DNA from: Acidimicrobiales bacterium
GTDB lineage: Bacteria; Actinomycetota; Acidimicrobiia; Acidimicrobiales; Iamiaceae
Direction: 5' to 3'
DNA length: 64,000 nt
Assembly (NCBI GenBank): GCA_035547835.1
Contig: DASZTW010000006.1
Location: 67,001 to 131,000, forward strand
The notes under the pieces were generated by a model. It ran no database searches and was not told the DNA's origin. It saw only the letters and a list, made by a program, of their open reading frames with translations. The translations under genes and the position numbers were made by a program. Shown here piece by piece: positions 49,043-56,754 of this stretch; position 1 is the stretch's first letter; each line of letters starts with the position of its first letter.

Positions 49043-50355
49043 TGGGCGCCGCCGGACCGTCTGACCTGCGCGCCCGGTACTGCGAGGTGCGCACCCTCAC
49101 CGAGACCCTCGCCACGCCCCTGTCGCCCGAGGACCAAGTGGTGCAGTCGATGCCCGACGTCAGTCCCACCAAGTGGCATCGGGCGCACACCACCTGGTTC
49201 TTCGAGACCTTCCTCCTCGCCCCCCACCTGCCGGCTTTCCAGCCGCACGACCCGGCCTTCGCGTACTTGTTCAACTCGTACTACGAGGCCGTCGGCCAGC
49301 GACACGCCCGCGACCGCCGCGGGGTGATCTCCCGCCCCGGCATCGCCGAAGTTGCCGCTTACCGGGCCGCCACCGACGAGCAGATGCTCGACTTGTTGGA
49401 CTCGCTCGACGACCACCCGGCCTCGACCCGCGACCGCATCGTGGAGCTGGTCACGCTCGGCCTCCACCATGAACAACAGCACCAAGAGCTGCTGCTCATG
49501 GACATCAAGCACGTGCTGTCGTGCAACCCCACGTTCCCTTCGTACCGCACCCGCCCTGGCCGTACGGGTGCCGCCACCTCCCCCGCCCGATCCGCTGCCG
49601 TACCGGCGTCGATCGGCTGGGTCGACTTCGACGGGGGCCTGGTCGAGATCGGCCACTGCGGCGACGGCTTCGCGTTCGACAACGAGGTGCCCCGCCATCG
49701 CGAGCATCTCGAACCGTTCCGGTTGGCGACCAACCCGGTCACGTGCGGCGACTGGTTGGCGTTCATCGACGACGGTGGCTACTCGCAGCCGGGCCTGTGG
49801 CTCTCCGAAGGCTGGGCGACCGTGCAACAGCAGGGATGGATCGCGCCCTTCTACTGGCAGGGCGGCGGCGACGGCGGTTGGCAGGTCTTCACGCTCGACG
49901 GTCTGCGGGCCGTCGACCCGGCCGAGCCGGTCGTGCACGTCAGCTACTTCGAGGCCGACGCGTTCGCCCACTGGGCCGGCGCCCGGCTCCCCACCGAAGC
50001 CGAGTGGGAGCACGCCGCCGCGTCGGACGCGCCACCACCGGTCTTCAACGACCTTTCCGCCGGCCACCTCCACCCCGTCGCTGGCACCGGGGCCGACGGT
50101 CCGCAACCACGCCTGCGCCAGCTGTATGGCGACGTGTGGGAATGGACGTCGAGCTCGTACGCGCCGTACCCCGGCTTCCGGGTCGCGCCCGGCGCGGTCG
50201 GTGAGTACAACGGCAAGTTCATGTGCAACCAGCAAGTGCTGCGGGGTGGTTGCGCGATCACACCGGCCGGCCACGTCCGGCCTACGTACCGCAACTTCTT
50301 CCCGCCCGCTGCCCGCTGGGCGTTCGCCGGGCTCCGCCTGGCCGCCGACGCCTGA
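49042..50355 (+). CDS. egtB: Ergothioneine biosynthesis sulfoxide synthase
   Basis: A 437-residue iron enzyme joining hercynine to a cysteine-containing thiol with oxygen. The DinB-like N-terminal domain carries the iron-binding motif HHEQQHQE (about residues 141-148; H-x3-H-x-E) after KWHRAHTTWFFETFLL. The C-terminal formylglycine-enzyme-like domain has GGYSQPGLWLSEGWA, SYFEADAFAHWAGARLPTEAEWE and GDVWEWTSSSYAPYPGF ending in CNQQVLRGGCAITPAGHVRPTYRNFFPP. egtD follows on the same strand. EgtA, EgtC and EgtE are not nearby. The start at 49042 overlaps the stop of the 34-residue ORF. Confidence 0.95.
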   Translation: MGAAGPSDLRARYCEVRTLTETLATPLSPEDQVVQSMPDVSPTKWHRAHTTWFFETFLLAPHLPAFQPHDPAFAYLFNSYYEAVGQRHARDRRGVISRPGIAEVAAYRAATDEQMLDLLDSLDDHPASTRDRIVELVTLGLHHEQQHQELLLMDIKHVLSCNPTFPSYRTRPGRTGAATSPARSAAVPASIGWVDFDGGLVEIGHCGDGFAFDNEVPRHREHLEPFRLATNPVTCGDWLAFIDDGGYSQPGLWLSEGWATVQQQGWIAPFYWQGGGDGGWQVFTLDGLRAVDPAEPVVHVSYFEADAFAHWAGARLPTEAEWEHAAASDAPPPVFNDLSAGHLHPVAGTGADGPQPRLRQLYGDVWEWTSSSYAPYPGFRVAPGAVGEYNGKFMCNQQVLRGGCAITPAGHVRPTYRNFFPPAARWAFAGLRLAADA

Positions 50356-50410
50356 CCCGCACCCACCCGCCGGTCGTCCCTGCGCGCCCGCCCTTCCCAA
50401 GGACCCTGCT

Positions 50411-51403
50411 GTGCCCGCATCCCACGCCATGTCCGCCTCCGCCACCGTGCCCATCGAGGTGCACCTCACTGACGACGACCTCCACGAGACGCTGCGCGAG
50501 GAGGTCGCCGCCGGCCTCACCGCCGACCCGAAGTGGCTGTCGCCGAAGTGGTTCTACGACGACCGCGGCAGCGAGCTCTTCGACGAGATCACCCGTCTCC
50601 CCGAGTACTACCCGACCGAGGCCGAACGCCGGATCCTCGCCCGCCACGCTGCCGAGATCGCCGCCGCGACCGGCGCAGAAGTGCTGGTCGAGCTGGGATC
50701 GGGCACGTCGGACAAGACCCGCCTGCTGCTCGACGCGCTCGTCGCCACCGGCGTCCACACGTTCGTGCCATTCGACGTCAGCGAGGGGATCCTGCGCTAC
50801 GCAGCGGCGGTCCTCGACGACCGCTACCCCGATCTCGGTGTGGTGGGGGTGGTCGGCGACTTCGAGCGGCATCTCGACGAGCTGCCCACCCCCGGGTGCC
50901 GCACCGTCGCGCTGCTCGGCTCCACGATCGGCAACCTCGACCCCGAACAGCGGGCCTGCTTCCTGGCGACGATGGCCGAGGTGCTCGAGCCCGGCGAAGC
51001 GCTGCTGCTCGGCACCGACTTGATCAAGGATCGCCCGCGCCTGCTCGCCGCGTACGACGATCCCGGCGGCGTCACTGCGGCGTTCAACCGCAACGTGCTG
51101 GCGGTCCTCAACCGCGAGCTCGGCGCCGACTTCGAGTTGGCGTCGTTCGACCACGAGGCCCGCTGGAACGAACCACAGCACCGCATCGAGATGTGGCTCC
51201 GCTCGTCCGAGGCCCAGACCGTGCAAGTTGCCGATCTCGGCCTGAGCGTCGACTTCGCGAGAGGCGAAGGTGTGCGCACCGAGCTGTCGACCAAGTTCGA
51301 CCGCGACCTCGTCACCGCCGACGTGTGCGCCGCAGGGTTCCGCGCCGCCGGGTGGTGGACCGATGACCCGGGCGACTTCGCCGTGTCGCTCTGGCGACGC
51401 TGA
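50411..51403 (+). CDS. egtD: L-histidine N(alpha)-methyltransferase (ergothioneine)
   Basis: A 330-residue SAM-dependent enzyme that trimethylates histidine to hercynine, the first ergothioneine step. The family pattern is clear: PKWLSPKWFYDDRGSELFDEITRLPEYYPTEAERRIL (about residues 37-73), the SAM motif VLVELGSGTSDKTRLLLDAL, VPFDVSEGILRYAA, and TVALLGSTIGNLDPEQR. The end ELSTKFDRDLVTADVCAAGFRAAGWWTDDPGDFAVSLWRR is standard. GTG 50411 follows AAGGA by seven bases; ATG 50429 would shorten it by six residues. It lies 55 bp after egtB, most likely in the same transcript as the FadD19-like gene. Confidence 0.95.
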   Translation: MPASHAMSASATVPIEVHLTDDDLHETLREEVAAGLTADPKWLSPKWFYDDRGSELFDEITRLPEYYPTEAERRILARHAAEIAAATGAEVLVELGSGTSDKTRLLLDALVATGVHTFVPFDVSEGILRYAAAVLDDRYPDLGVVGVVGDFERHLDELPTPGCRTVALLGSTIGNLDPEQRACFLATMAEVLEPGEALLLGTDLIKDRPRLLAAYDDPGGVTAAFNRNVLAVLNRELGADFELASFDHEARWNEPQHRIEMWLRSSEAQTVQVADLGLSVDFARGEGVRTELSTKFDRDLVTADVCAAGFRAAGWWTDDPGDFAVSLWRR

Positions 51404-51408
51404 CCCGC

Positions 51409-51543
51409 TCAGCGGTGGGCGCAGCACCAACCACGGTCACGTTTGTCGCCGGTGCCGGCTTCGAGCGCGGCATCGACCAGGGCTCGGGCCGCGTCGGTGG
51501 CGCGCCCGAAGCGCCCGAACAGACCGCCCGCTACAGCTGCCAT
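51409..51543 (-). CDS. Possible 44-residue Cys-tailed small protein
   Basis: A frame in the 186-bp gap after egtD reads MAAVAGGLFGRFGRATDAAR, continues with an amphipathic helix (ALVDAALEAG), then a charged stretch and ends RGWCCAHR. Third positions are G/C-rich in the second half but mixed near the start, and no good ribosome-binding site is evident. It converges with egtD with its stop 5 bases after the egtD stop. Listed as a candidate only. Confidence 0.3.
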   Translation of the reverse strand: MAAVAGGLFGRFGRATDAARALVDAALEAGTGDKRDRGWCCAHR

Positions 51544-51589
51544 GCCGATGGGCTACAAGGCGAGGCGTTGGTGCCGCAATGACCGGCGG

Positions 51590-52384
51590 TCAGCGGCCCT
51601 TGAACTCCGCGGGGCGCTTCTCCGCGAACGCGCGAGGGCCCTCCTTGGCGTCGTCGGTCGAGAACACCGGCCAACCGAGCTCGAGCTCGTGGGCCAACCC
51701 GTCGGCCTCGGACAGATCCTTCGTCTCGCGCATCGACTGGAGCACGGTCCGCACCGCGATCGGCCCGTTGGCGGCGATCAGCTCGGCGAGCTCGAGCGCC
51801 TTGTCGAGCGCCTGGCCGTCGGGCACCACATGGCCGATCAGGCCGATCTCCTTGGCTTCTCGCGCGCTGATCATCCGCCCGGTCAGCAACAAGTCGGCAG
51901 CCATCGTGAACGGGATCTGACGCTGCAGCCGCACGGTCGAACCGCCGAGCGGGAACAGGCCGCGACGCACTTCGGCGATGGCGAACTCGGCGCGCTCGCC
52001 CGCCACCCGCAGCTCCATCGCCTGCAAGATCTCGGTTCCGCCGGCCACGCAGTAGCCCTCGACGGCGGCGATGAGCGGCTTGCTCGGCCGGAAGTGGCGC
52101 AGCAACGCCTTCCAGTGCAGATCGGGGTCCTCGCCCATGCGTCGGCTGGTCTCGTCGTCCATGCCCCCGGCGAGGGTCTTGAGGTCCATCCCCGAGCAGA
52201 AGTTGCCGCCCGCCCCGGTGACGATGCCGACGCGCAGGTCCGGGTCCTCATCGAGCTCCTTCCACGCGTCGTAAGCACGCACGAGCATGTCGGGGCTGAA
52301 CGCGTTGCGGGCCTCAGGCCGGTTCAGCGTGACGATCAGGACATGGCCCTGGCGTTCGACCAGGAGGTCGGGAGTGTCGCTCAT
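51590..52384 (-). CDS. Enoyl-CoA hydratase/crotonase family (EchA19-like)
   Basis: A 264-residue crotonase. VLIVTLNRPEARNAFSPDMLVRAYDAW is the N-terminal consensus. The oxyanion-hole glycines are in GGNFCSGMDLKTL (about residues 57-69) and VEGYCVAGGTEILQAMELRVAGE (about residues 108-130), and the likely catalytic acidic region AIAEVRRGLFPLGGSTVRLQRQIP follows. It would hydrate an enoyl-CoA in side-chain beta-oxidation. It diverges from the CYP125-like gene with a perfect KstR box between. EchA19 in mycobacteria has a comparable role and context; this assignment is inferred. GTG at 52387 is an alternative start. Confidence 0.9.
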   Translation of the reverse strand: MSDTPDLLVERQGHVLIVTLNRPEARNAFSPDMLVRAYDAWKELDEDPDLRVGIVTGAGGNFCSGMDLKTLAGGMDDETSRRMGEDPDLHWKALLRHFRPSKPLIAAVEGYCVAGGTEILQAMELRVAGERAEFAIAEVRRGLFPLGGSTVRLQRQIPFTMAADLLLTGRMISAREAKEIGLIGHVVPDGQALDKALELAELIAANGPIAVRTVLQSMRETKDLSEADGLAHELELGWPVFSTDDAKEGPRAFAEKRPAEFKGR

Positions 52385-52395
52385 CACCCGGAGAA

Positions 52396-52409
52396 TAGAA
52401 CGCGTTACA
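52396..52409. promoter_or_regulatory. KstR-type operator between echA and the CYP125-like gene
   Basis: TAGAACGCGTTACA fits TNNAACNNGTTNNA at all fixed positions. It lies 11 bases from the echA start and 37 bases before the P450 ATG, so one site could control both divergent units. Confidence 0.8.
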
Positions 52410-52446
52410 GTCTGAGGGGAACCGGAGAGTTCGCCAGGGGGAGGCC

Positions 52447-53679
52447 ATGCAGCTCACCGACATCGACATCTACGACCCCGATGCCTTCGTCGACGGGGTC
52501 CCGCACGAACAGTTCGCACTGCTGCGCCGGGAAGCGCCGGTGTACTGGCACCCCCACCCCGACGGCACGGGGTACTGGGCGGTCACCCGCCACGCCGACA
52601 TCGTCAAAGTGAACCGCGACGCCGCGACGTTCAGCTCGTGGCAGGGCACCGCGTTGCTCATGGACTGGGACGACCCCGAGGCCATCGAGCAGCAACGCAT
52701 GATGATGCTCAACCTCGACCCGCCCGACCACACCCGGCTCCGCAAGATCGTGAACAAGGGGTTCACCCCCAAGCACATCCGGGAGCTGTCGGCGATGTTG
52801 GAGCGCCGCGCGCACGGGATCGTCGCCGAGGTGGCCGAACGCGGTGCGTGCGACTTCGTGGTCGACGTGGCCGCCGAGCTGCCGTTGCAGGCGATCGCCG
52901 AGCTGATGGGCGTGCCCCAGGAGGACCGCAAAGTCATCTTCGAGCTGTCGAACAAGCTGGTCGGCGCCGGCGACCCCGAGTACGAGGTCCCACCCGACGA
53001 GATGGGCATCGCGGCGGCCGAGATGTTCGGCTACGCGCAGGAGATGGCCACGTTCAAGCGGGCGAACCCCGGCGACGACATCGTGACCACCTTGTTGAAC
53101 GCCGAAGTCGACGGTGAGCGGCTCACCGACCTCGAGTTCAACTTGTTCTTCATGCTGCTCGCCGTGGCCGGCAACGAGACCACCCGCAACGCGATCAGCC
53201 ACTCGATGCTCGCGTTGTTGCAGCACCCCGATGAGCGCCAGCAGCTCATCGATGAGCCCGACGTGCTCGGCCTCGCCATCGAGGAGTTCCTGCGCTGGGC
53301 GAGCCCGGTGATGCAGTTCCGCCGCACGGCCACCCGCGACACCGAACTGGGCGGCCAGAAGATCGCCGAAGGCGACCGCGTCGTGATCTACCACATCTCC
53401 GGCAACCGCGACGAGGCCGTGTTCGACGACCCGTACACGTTCGACATCGACCGCGATCCCAACTTGCACTTGCAGCAGATCGCGTTCGGCGGCGGCGGCC
53501 CGCACTTCTGCCTCGGCGCCAACTTGGCCCGGGCCGAGATGCGGATCATGTTCGACGAGCTCCGCCCCCTGCTGCCGTCGATGGAGCTGGCCGGCGACGT
53601 GCAACGCCTGCGGTCGAACTTCATCAACGGGATCAAGCACCTGCCGGTGAGCTGGGAACCCCGGGCCGTCCCGGCCTGA
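52447..53679 (+). CDS. Cytochrome P450, CYP125-like steroid C26/C27 monooxygenase
   Basis: A 410-residue P450. The heme motif is FGGGGPHFCLGANLARAE (about residues 347-364, Cys ligand), the I-helix AVAGNETTRNAISHSMLALL (about residues 239-258) and the K-helix EEFLRW. The stretches MMMLNLDPPDHTRLRKIVNKGFTPKHI, ELPLQAIAELMGVPQEDRK and LRSNFINGIKHLPV resemble mycobacterial CYP125, which oxidises the terminal carbon of the cholesterol side chain. A KstR box lies upstream. It precedes a CYP142-like gene by 14 bp, a pair with overlapping functions in mycobacteria. Confidence 0.9.
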   Translation: MQLTDIDIYDPDAFVDGVPHEQFALLRREAPVYWHPHPDGTGYWAVTRHADIVKVNRDAATFSSWQGTALLMDWDDPEAIEQQRMMMLNLDPPDHTRLRKIVNKGFTPKHIRELSAMLERRAHGIVAEVAERGACDFVVDVAAELPLQAIAELMGVPQEDRKVIFELSNKLVGAGDPEYEVPPDEMGIAAAEMFGYAQEMATFKRANPGDDIVTTLLNAEVDGERLTDLEFNLFFMLLAVAGNETTRNAISHSMLALLQHPDERQQLIDEPDVLGLAIEEFLRWASPVMQFRRTATRDTELGGQKIAEGDRVVIYHISGNRDEAVFDDPYTFDIDRDPNLHLQQIAFGGGGPHFCLGANLARAEMRIMFDELRPLLPSMELAGDVQRLRSNFINGIKHLPVSWEPRAVPA

Positions 53680-53693
53680 CGCCGTCCGATCAC

Positions 53694-54908
53694 ATGGCGA
53701 AGCACGATCATCCCACCGTGGCCGGTGTCGACCTCCTCGCAGGGTCGTTCTGGGGCCGCAACCCCCACGACGCGTTCACCGAGATGCGCGCGTCGGCCCC
53801 CGTGTACTGGGACCAGACCTCCCAGGTCTGGGCGATCACGAAGTACGGCGACTTGCGCGAGATATCCCGTGATCCGCAACGGTTCTCGTCCGCGACCACC
53901 GGCATCCGGCCGCACGGCATGTGGCTGCCGATGATGATCGACATGGACGACCCCGCGCACTGGGGTCGCCGCAAGCTGGTCAACCGCGGGTTCACGCCCA
54001 AGCAGGTGCGCGCCCAGGAGCCGAAGGTCCGCGAGGTCGTCACGTCGCTGCTCGACTCGGTGTGCGAGCAAGGCGAGTGCGACCTTGTCACCGACCTCGC
54101 CGCGTGGCTGCCGCTGATCATGATCGGCGACGCGCTCGGCTTCGACCCGGCCGACCGGCCGACGCTGCTGCAGTGGTCCGACGACTTGCTGCGCGGCCTG
54201 GACTCCGAGGACGCGGGCGAGAAGATGGCTCGGGCCGCCGAAGCCATGGCCGGCTACGCCACGTACACCGCCGGCGTGGTGGCCGACCGGCGGGGTTGCC
54301 CCCGCGACGACCTCATGAGCATCCTCGTGGATGCCGAGGTCGACGGCGACCGGCTCGACGACGATGCGCTGCTCCACGAGTCGCTGCTGATCCTGATCGG
54401 CGGCGACGAGACCAGCCGCCACGTCATCAGCGGCGGCGCGTATCAGCTGCTGCGTCACCCCGACCAACGCCAGGCGCTGATCGACGATCCGTCGCTCATC
54501 CCGACCGCGGTCGAAGAGATGTTGCGGTGGGTGTCGCCGATCAAGAACATGAACCGCACGGCCACCGTCGACGTCGAGCTGCGCGGCCAGACCATCGAAG
54601 CGGGCGACCAGGTGATGCTGGTCTACCCGTCGGCCAACCGCGACGAAGAAGTGTTCGACGACCCGTTCCGGTTCGACATCCGCCGCGACCCCAACGACCA
54701 CGTGGCGTTCGGGTTCGGGCCGCACTTCTGCCTCGGCAACTCGCTGGCGCGCCTCGAGATGGTGGTGTTCTTCGAGGAGTGGCTGCGCCGCATGCCCGAC
54801 ACCACGCTGGTCGACGGCACCGAGCCCGCATACCGGCCCGCCAACTTCGTGTCGGGCTACGAGACGATGCCGGTGCAGTTCACGCCTTCCGCGTCCGTCG
54901 GCGTGTAG
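53694..54908 (+). CDS. Cytochrome P450, CYP142-like steroid side-chain monooxygenase
   Basis: A 404-residue P450 closely recalling CYP142. LPMMIDMDDPAHWGRRKLVNRGFTPKQVR, LLILIGGDETSRHVISGGAYQLLRHPDQ (I-helix), EEMLRWVSPIKNMNRTATVDVELRG, FGFGPHFCLGNSLARLEM (heme Cys) and YRPANFVSGYETMPVQFTPS all match that family. CYP142 hydroxylates C26/C27 of cholesterol or cholestenone and can back up CYP125. It lies 14 bp downstream of the CYP125-like gene, so they share an operon and the KstR-like box. It converges with the second acyl-CoA ligase (7-bp gap). Confidence 0.92.
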   Translation: MAKHDHPTVAGVDLLAGSFWGRNPHDAFTEMRASAPVYWDQTSQVWAITKYGDLREISRDPQRFSSATTGIRPHGMWLPMMIDMDDPAHWGRRKLVNRGFTPKQVRAQEPKVREVVTSLLDSVCEQGECDLVTDLAAWLPLIMIGDALGFDPADRPTLLQWSDDLLRGLDSEDAGEKMARAAEAMAGYATYTAGVVADRRGCPRDDLMSILVDAEVDGDRLDDDALLHESLLILIGGDETSRHVISGGAYQLLRHPDQRQALIDDPSLIPTAVEEMLRWVSPIKNMNRTATVDVELRGQTIEAGDQVMLVYPSANRDEEVFDDPFRFDIRRDPNDHVAFGFGPHFCLGNSLARLEMVVFFEEWLRRMPDTTLVDGTEPAYRPANFVSGYETMPVQFTPSASVGV

Positions 54909-54915
54909 CGCTCCC

Positions 54916-56580
54916 CTACTCAGCTGCTTCGGCGAGGGCCTTCGCCCAGCGCAAGTCGGCTTTGCCCGCGGGCGAGCGGCGGATCTCATCGACCACCACC
55001 AACCGCTTCGGGAGCTTGTAGCCCGCCAAGTGCGCCCGGGTGCGGTCGCGGAGATCGTCGAGCTCGAGGGTGGCGCCAGGTGCGGGCTGCACCACGGCGC
55101 ACACCGCTTGGCCCCAACGGTCGTCGGGCACCCCGACCACCGTCACGTCGGCGACGTCGTCGAGCGCGTGCAGCGCGGCCTCGACTTCCTCGGGGAACAC
55201 TTTCTCGCCGCCGGTGTTGATGCAGCCCGATCCTCGCCCGAGGAGCCGGATCGTGCCGTCCGGCTCGACTTGGGCCATGTCGCCGGTGATCACCCAACGG
55301 TCGCCGCCGTGCAACACGAAGCTCTTGGCGGTGCGCTCGGGGTCGTTGAGATACCCGAGGGGGATCCGCCCCCGCAGCGCCACCCGGCCCACCACGTCGG
55401 AGCCCGGCTCGACCGGGTCGCCGTCGTCGTCGACCACCACGGTGTTGTCGTCATAGGGGCGGAAGCGGGCCACGCCGTCGTCCGGCCCGTCGCTCGATGC
55501 ACGAAAGCCACCCTGCGCACCCGTCTCCGACGAGCCGAAGCCGTCGTTGAGCACCAGGTTCGGGAAGGTGTCGACGAGGTCGAGTCGCAGCGCCGGCGAC
55601 ATCGGCGCGCCGCCGTTCGACAGCGAGAACAGCGCGGAGGTGTCCCACCGTCCGGGGTTGGTGAGCCAGGCGTCGAGCAGCGGCCGACCGATCGCGTCGC
55701 CCACGACCGTGACCAGGTTGGCGCGTTCGTCGGCGACTTCCTGCCACACCCGCTCGGGGTCGAACGATCCCGCGTACAGCACCACGCGGCCGCCCGCCCA
55801 CAGCCACGAGAACGCGACCCACTGGCCGGCCGCGTGCATCATCGGCGGCAGGCAGAAGTACGTCAGCGGGCTGTCGAGCATGCGGTTCGCCATGTCGGCC
55901 GGCTGCGCCACCGGGTGGAGACGACTCGGGTCGCCACCCCCGAAGCACGGGAACAGCGCGTCTTCCATGCGCCACACCACACCTTTGGGCATGCCGGTGG
56001 TACCGCCGGTGTACAGGACGTAGTGGTCGTCGCCGGAGCGGCCCTGCACGGCAGGACGGTCGTCGGGTTGCGCGGCGATCACCTCGTCGTACGCAACCGA
56101 ACCGGGCACCGATGCGACGCCGTCGGCGAGCGGAGGGCCGCTCGATTCGGGCTCGTCGACCACCAACACGGTCCGCAACCTTGACCGGGTCGCGCCGGCC
56201 AATCCGGCGACGGCCCCGGCCTGTGCCCGCCCGCACACCACAGCAGCGGCCCCGCAGTCATCGAGCAGGTACTGCAACTCGTCGGTGACGTAGCGATGGT
56301 TGACGTTGATCGGCGTGGCCCGGATCTTCCAAGCTGCGATCATCGCCTCGATGTACTCCGTGCAGTTCGGCAAGAAGATGGCCACGAACTCGCCAGGCGT
56401 GACCCCCGCCGCGAGCAGCGCATGCGCCAAACGGTTCGCGCGCCGGTCGAGCTGCCGGTACGTGAGCCGCCGCTCGCCGCACACCACCGCCTCACGGTCG
56501 GGCACACGGTCGACCGCGTACTCGAACAAGTCCGCGTAGTGGAAGGTCGCAGGGGGTGCCGGCAGCGTCGCGTCGACCAT
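54916..56580 (-). CDS. Acyl-CoA synthetase (FadD family)
   Basis: A 554-residue ANL ligase related to the FadD19-like protein. HYADLFEYAVDRVPDREAVVCGERRLTYRQLDRRANRL is the N-terminus. YVLYTGGTTGMPKGVVWRMED is the P-loop, NDGFGSSETGAQG the adenylation motif, and GRGSGCINTGGEKVFPEEVEAAL plus SPAGKADLRWAK the C-terminal catalytic part. The substrate is unknown. It diverges from a CaiB-type CoA transferase with two CTGAC-N5-GTCAG operators between, not KstR boxes, so it may respond to a different ligand. Confidence 0.92.
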   Translation of the reverse strand: MVDATLPAPPATFHYADLFEYAVDRVPDREAVVCGERRLTYRQLDRRANRLAHALLAAGVTPGEFVAIFLPNCTEYIEAMIAAWKIRATPINVNHRYVTDELQYLLDDCGAAAVVCGRAQAGAVAGLAGATRSRLRTVLVVDEPESSGPPLADGVASVPGSVAYDEVIAAQPDDRPAVQGRSGDDHYVLYTGGTTGMPKGVVWRMEDALFPCFGGGDPSRLHPVAQPADMANRMLDSPLTYFCLPPMMHAAGQWVAFSWLWAGGRVVLYAGSFDPERVWQEVADERANLVTVVGDAIGRPLLDAWLTNPGRWDTSALFSLSNGGAPMSPALRLDLVDTFPNLVLNDGFGSSETGAQGGFRASSDGPDDGVARFRPYDDNTVVVDDDGDPVEPGSDVVGRVALRGRIPLGYLNDPERTAKSFVLHGGDRWVITGDMAQVEPDGTIRLLGRGSGCINTGGEKVFPEEVEAALHALDDVADVTVVGVPDDRWGQAVCAVVQPAPGATLELDDLRDRTRAHLAGYKLPKRLVVVDEIRRSPAGKADLRWAKALAEAAE

Positions 56581-56593
56581 GGGCGCACGCTAT

Positions 56594-56608
56594 CTGACAG
56601 TGCGTCAG
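56594..56608. promoter_or_regulatory. Operator copy 1 (CTGAC-N5-GTCAG)
   Basis: CTGACAGTGCGTCAG has perfect 5-bp arms and lies 13 bases upstream of the acyl-CoA ligase ATG. Including the neighbouring CTAT, it repeats in inverted orientation the sequence of the second copy at 56727, including its ATAG flank. It suggests a TetR- or GntR-type regulator not encoded here. Confidence 0.65.
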
Positions 56609-56726
56609 GCGCTTCCGCTTTCGCACCACGCCGCGGGCGCGCGGTCCGGCGTTTCCGTTGGGACGGGTGGCGCGCCTCGCGCGACGGCGACGACATCGTC
56701 GTGCAGGCACCCCCGCCCGCCAAGAC

Positions 56727-56741
56727 CTGACGGGTCGTCAG
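56727..56741. promoter_or_regulatory. Operator copy 2 (CTGAC-N5-GTCAG)
   Basis: CTGACGGGTCGTCAG, followed by ATAG, lies 13 bases before the CoA transferase ATG. Arms and ATAG flank match copy 1 at 56594 read on the other strand, so each divergent gene has its own site at the same distance from its start. Confidence 0.65.
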
Positions 56742-56754
56742 ATAGGCTCCGCGC

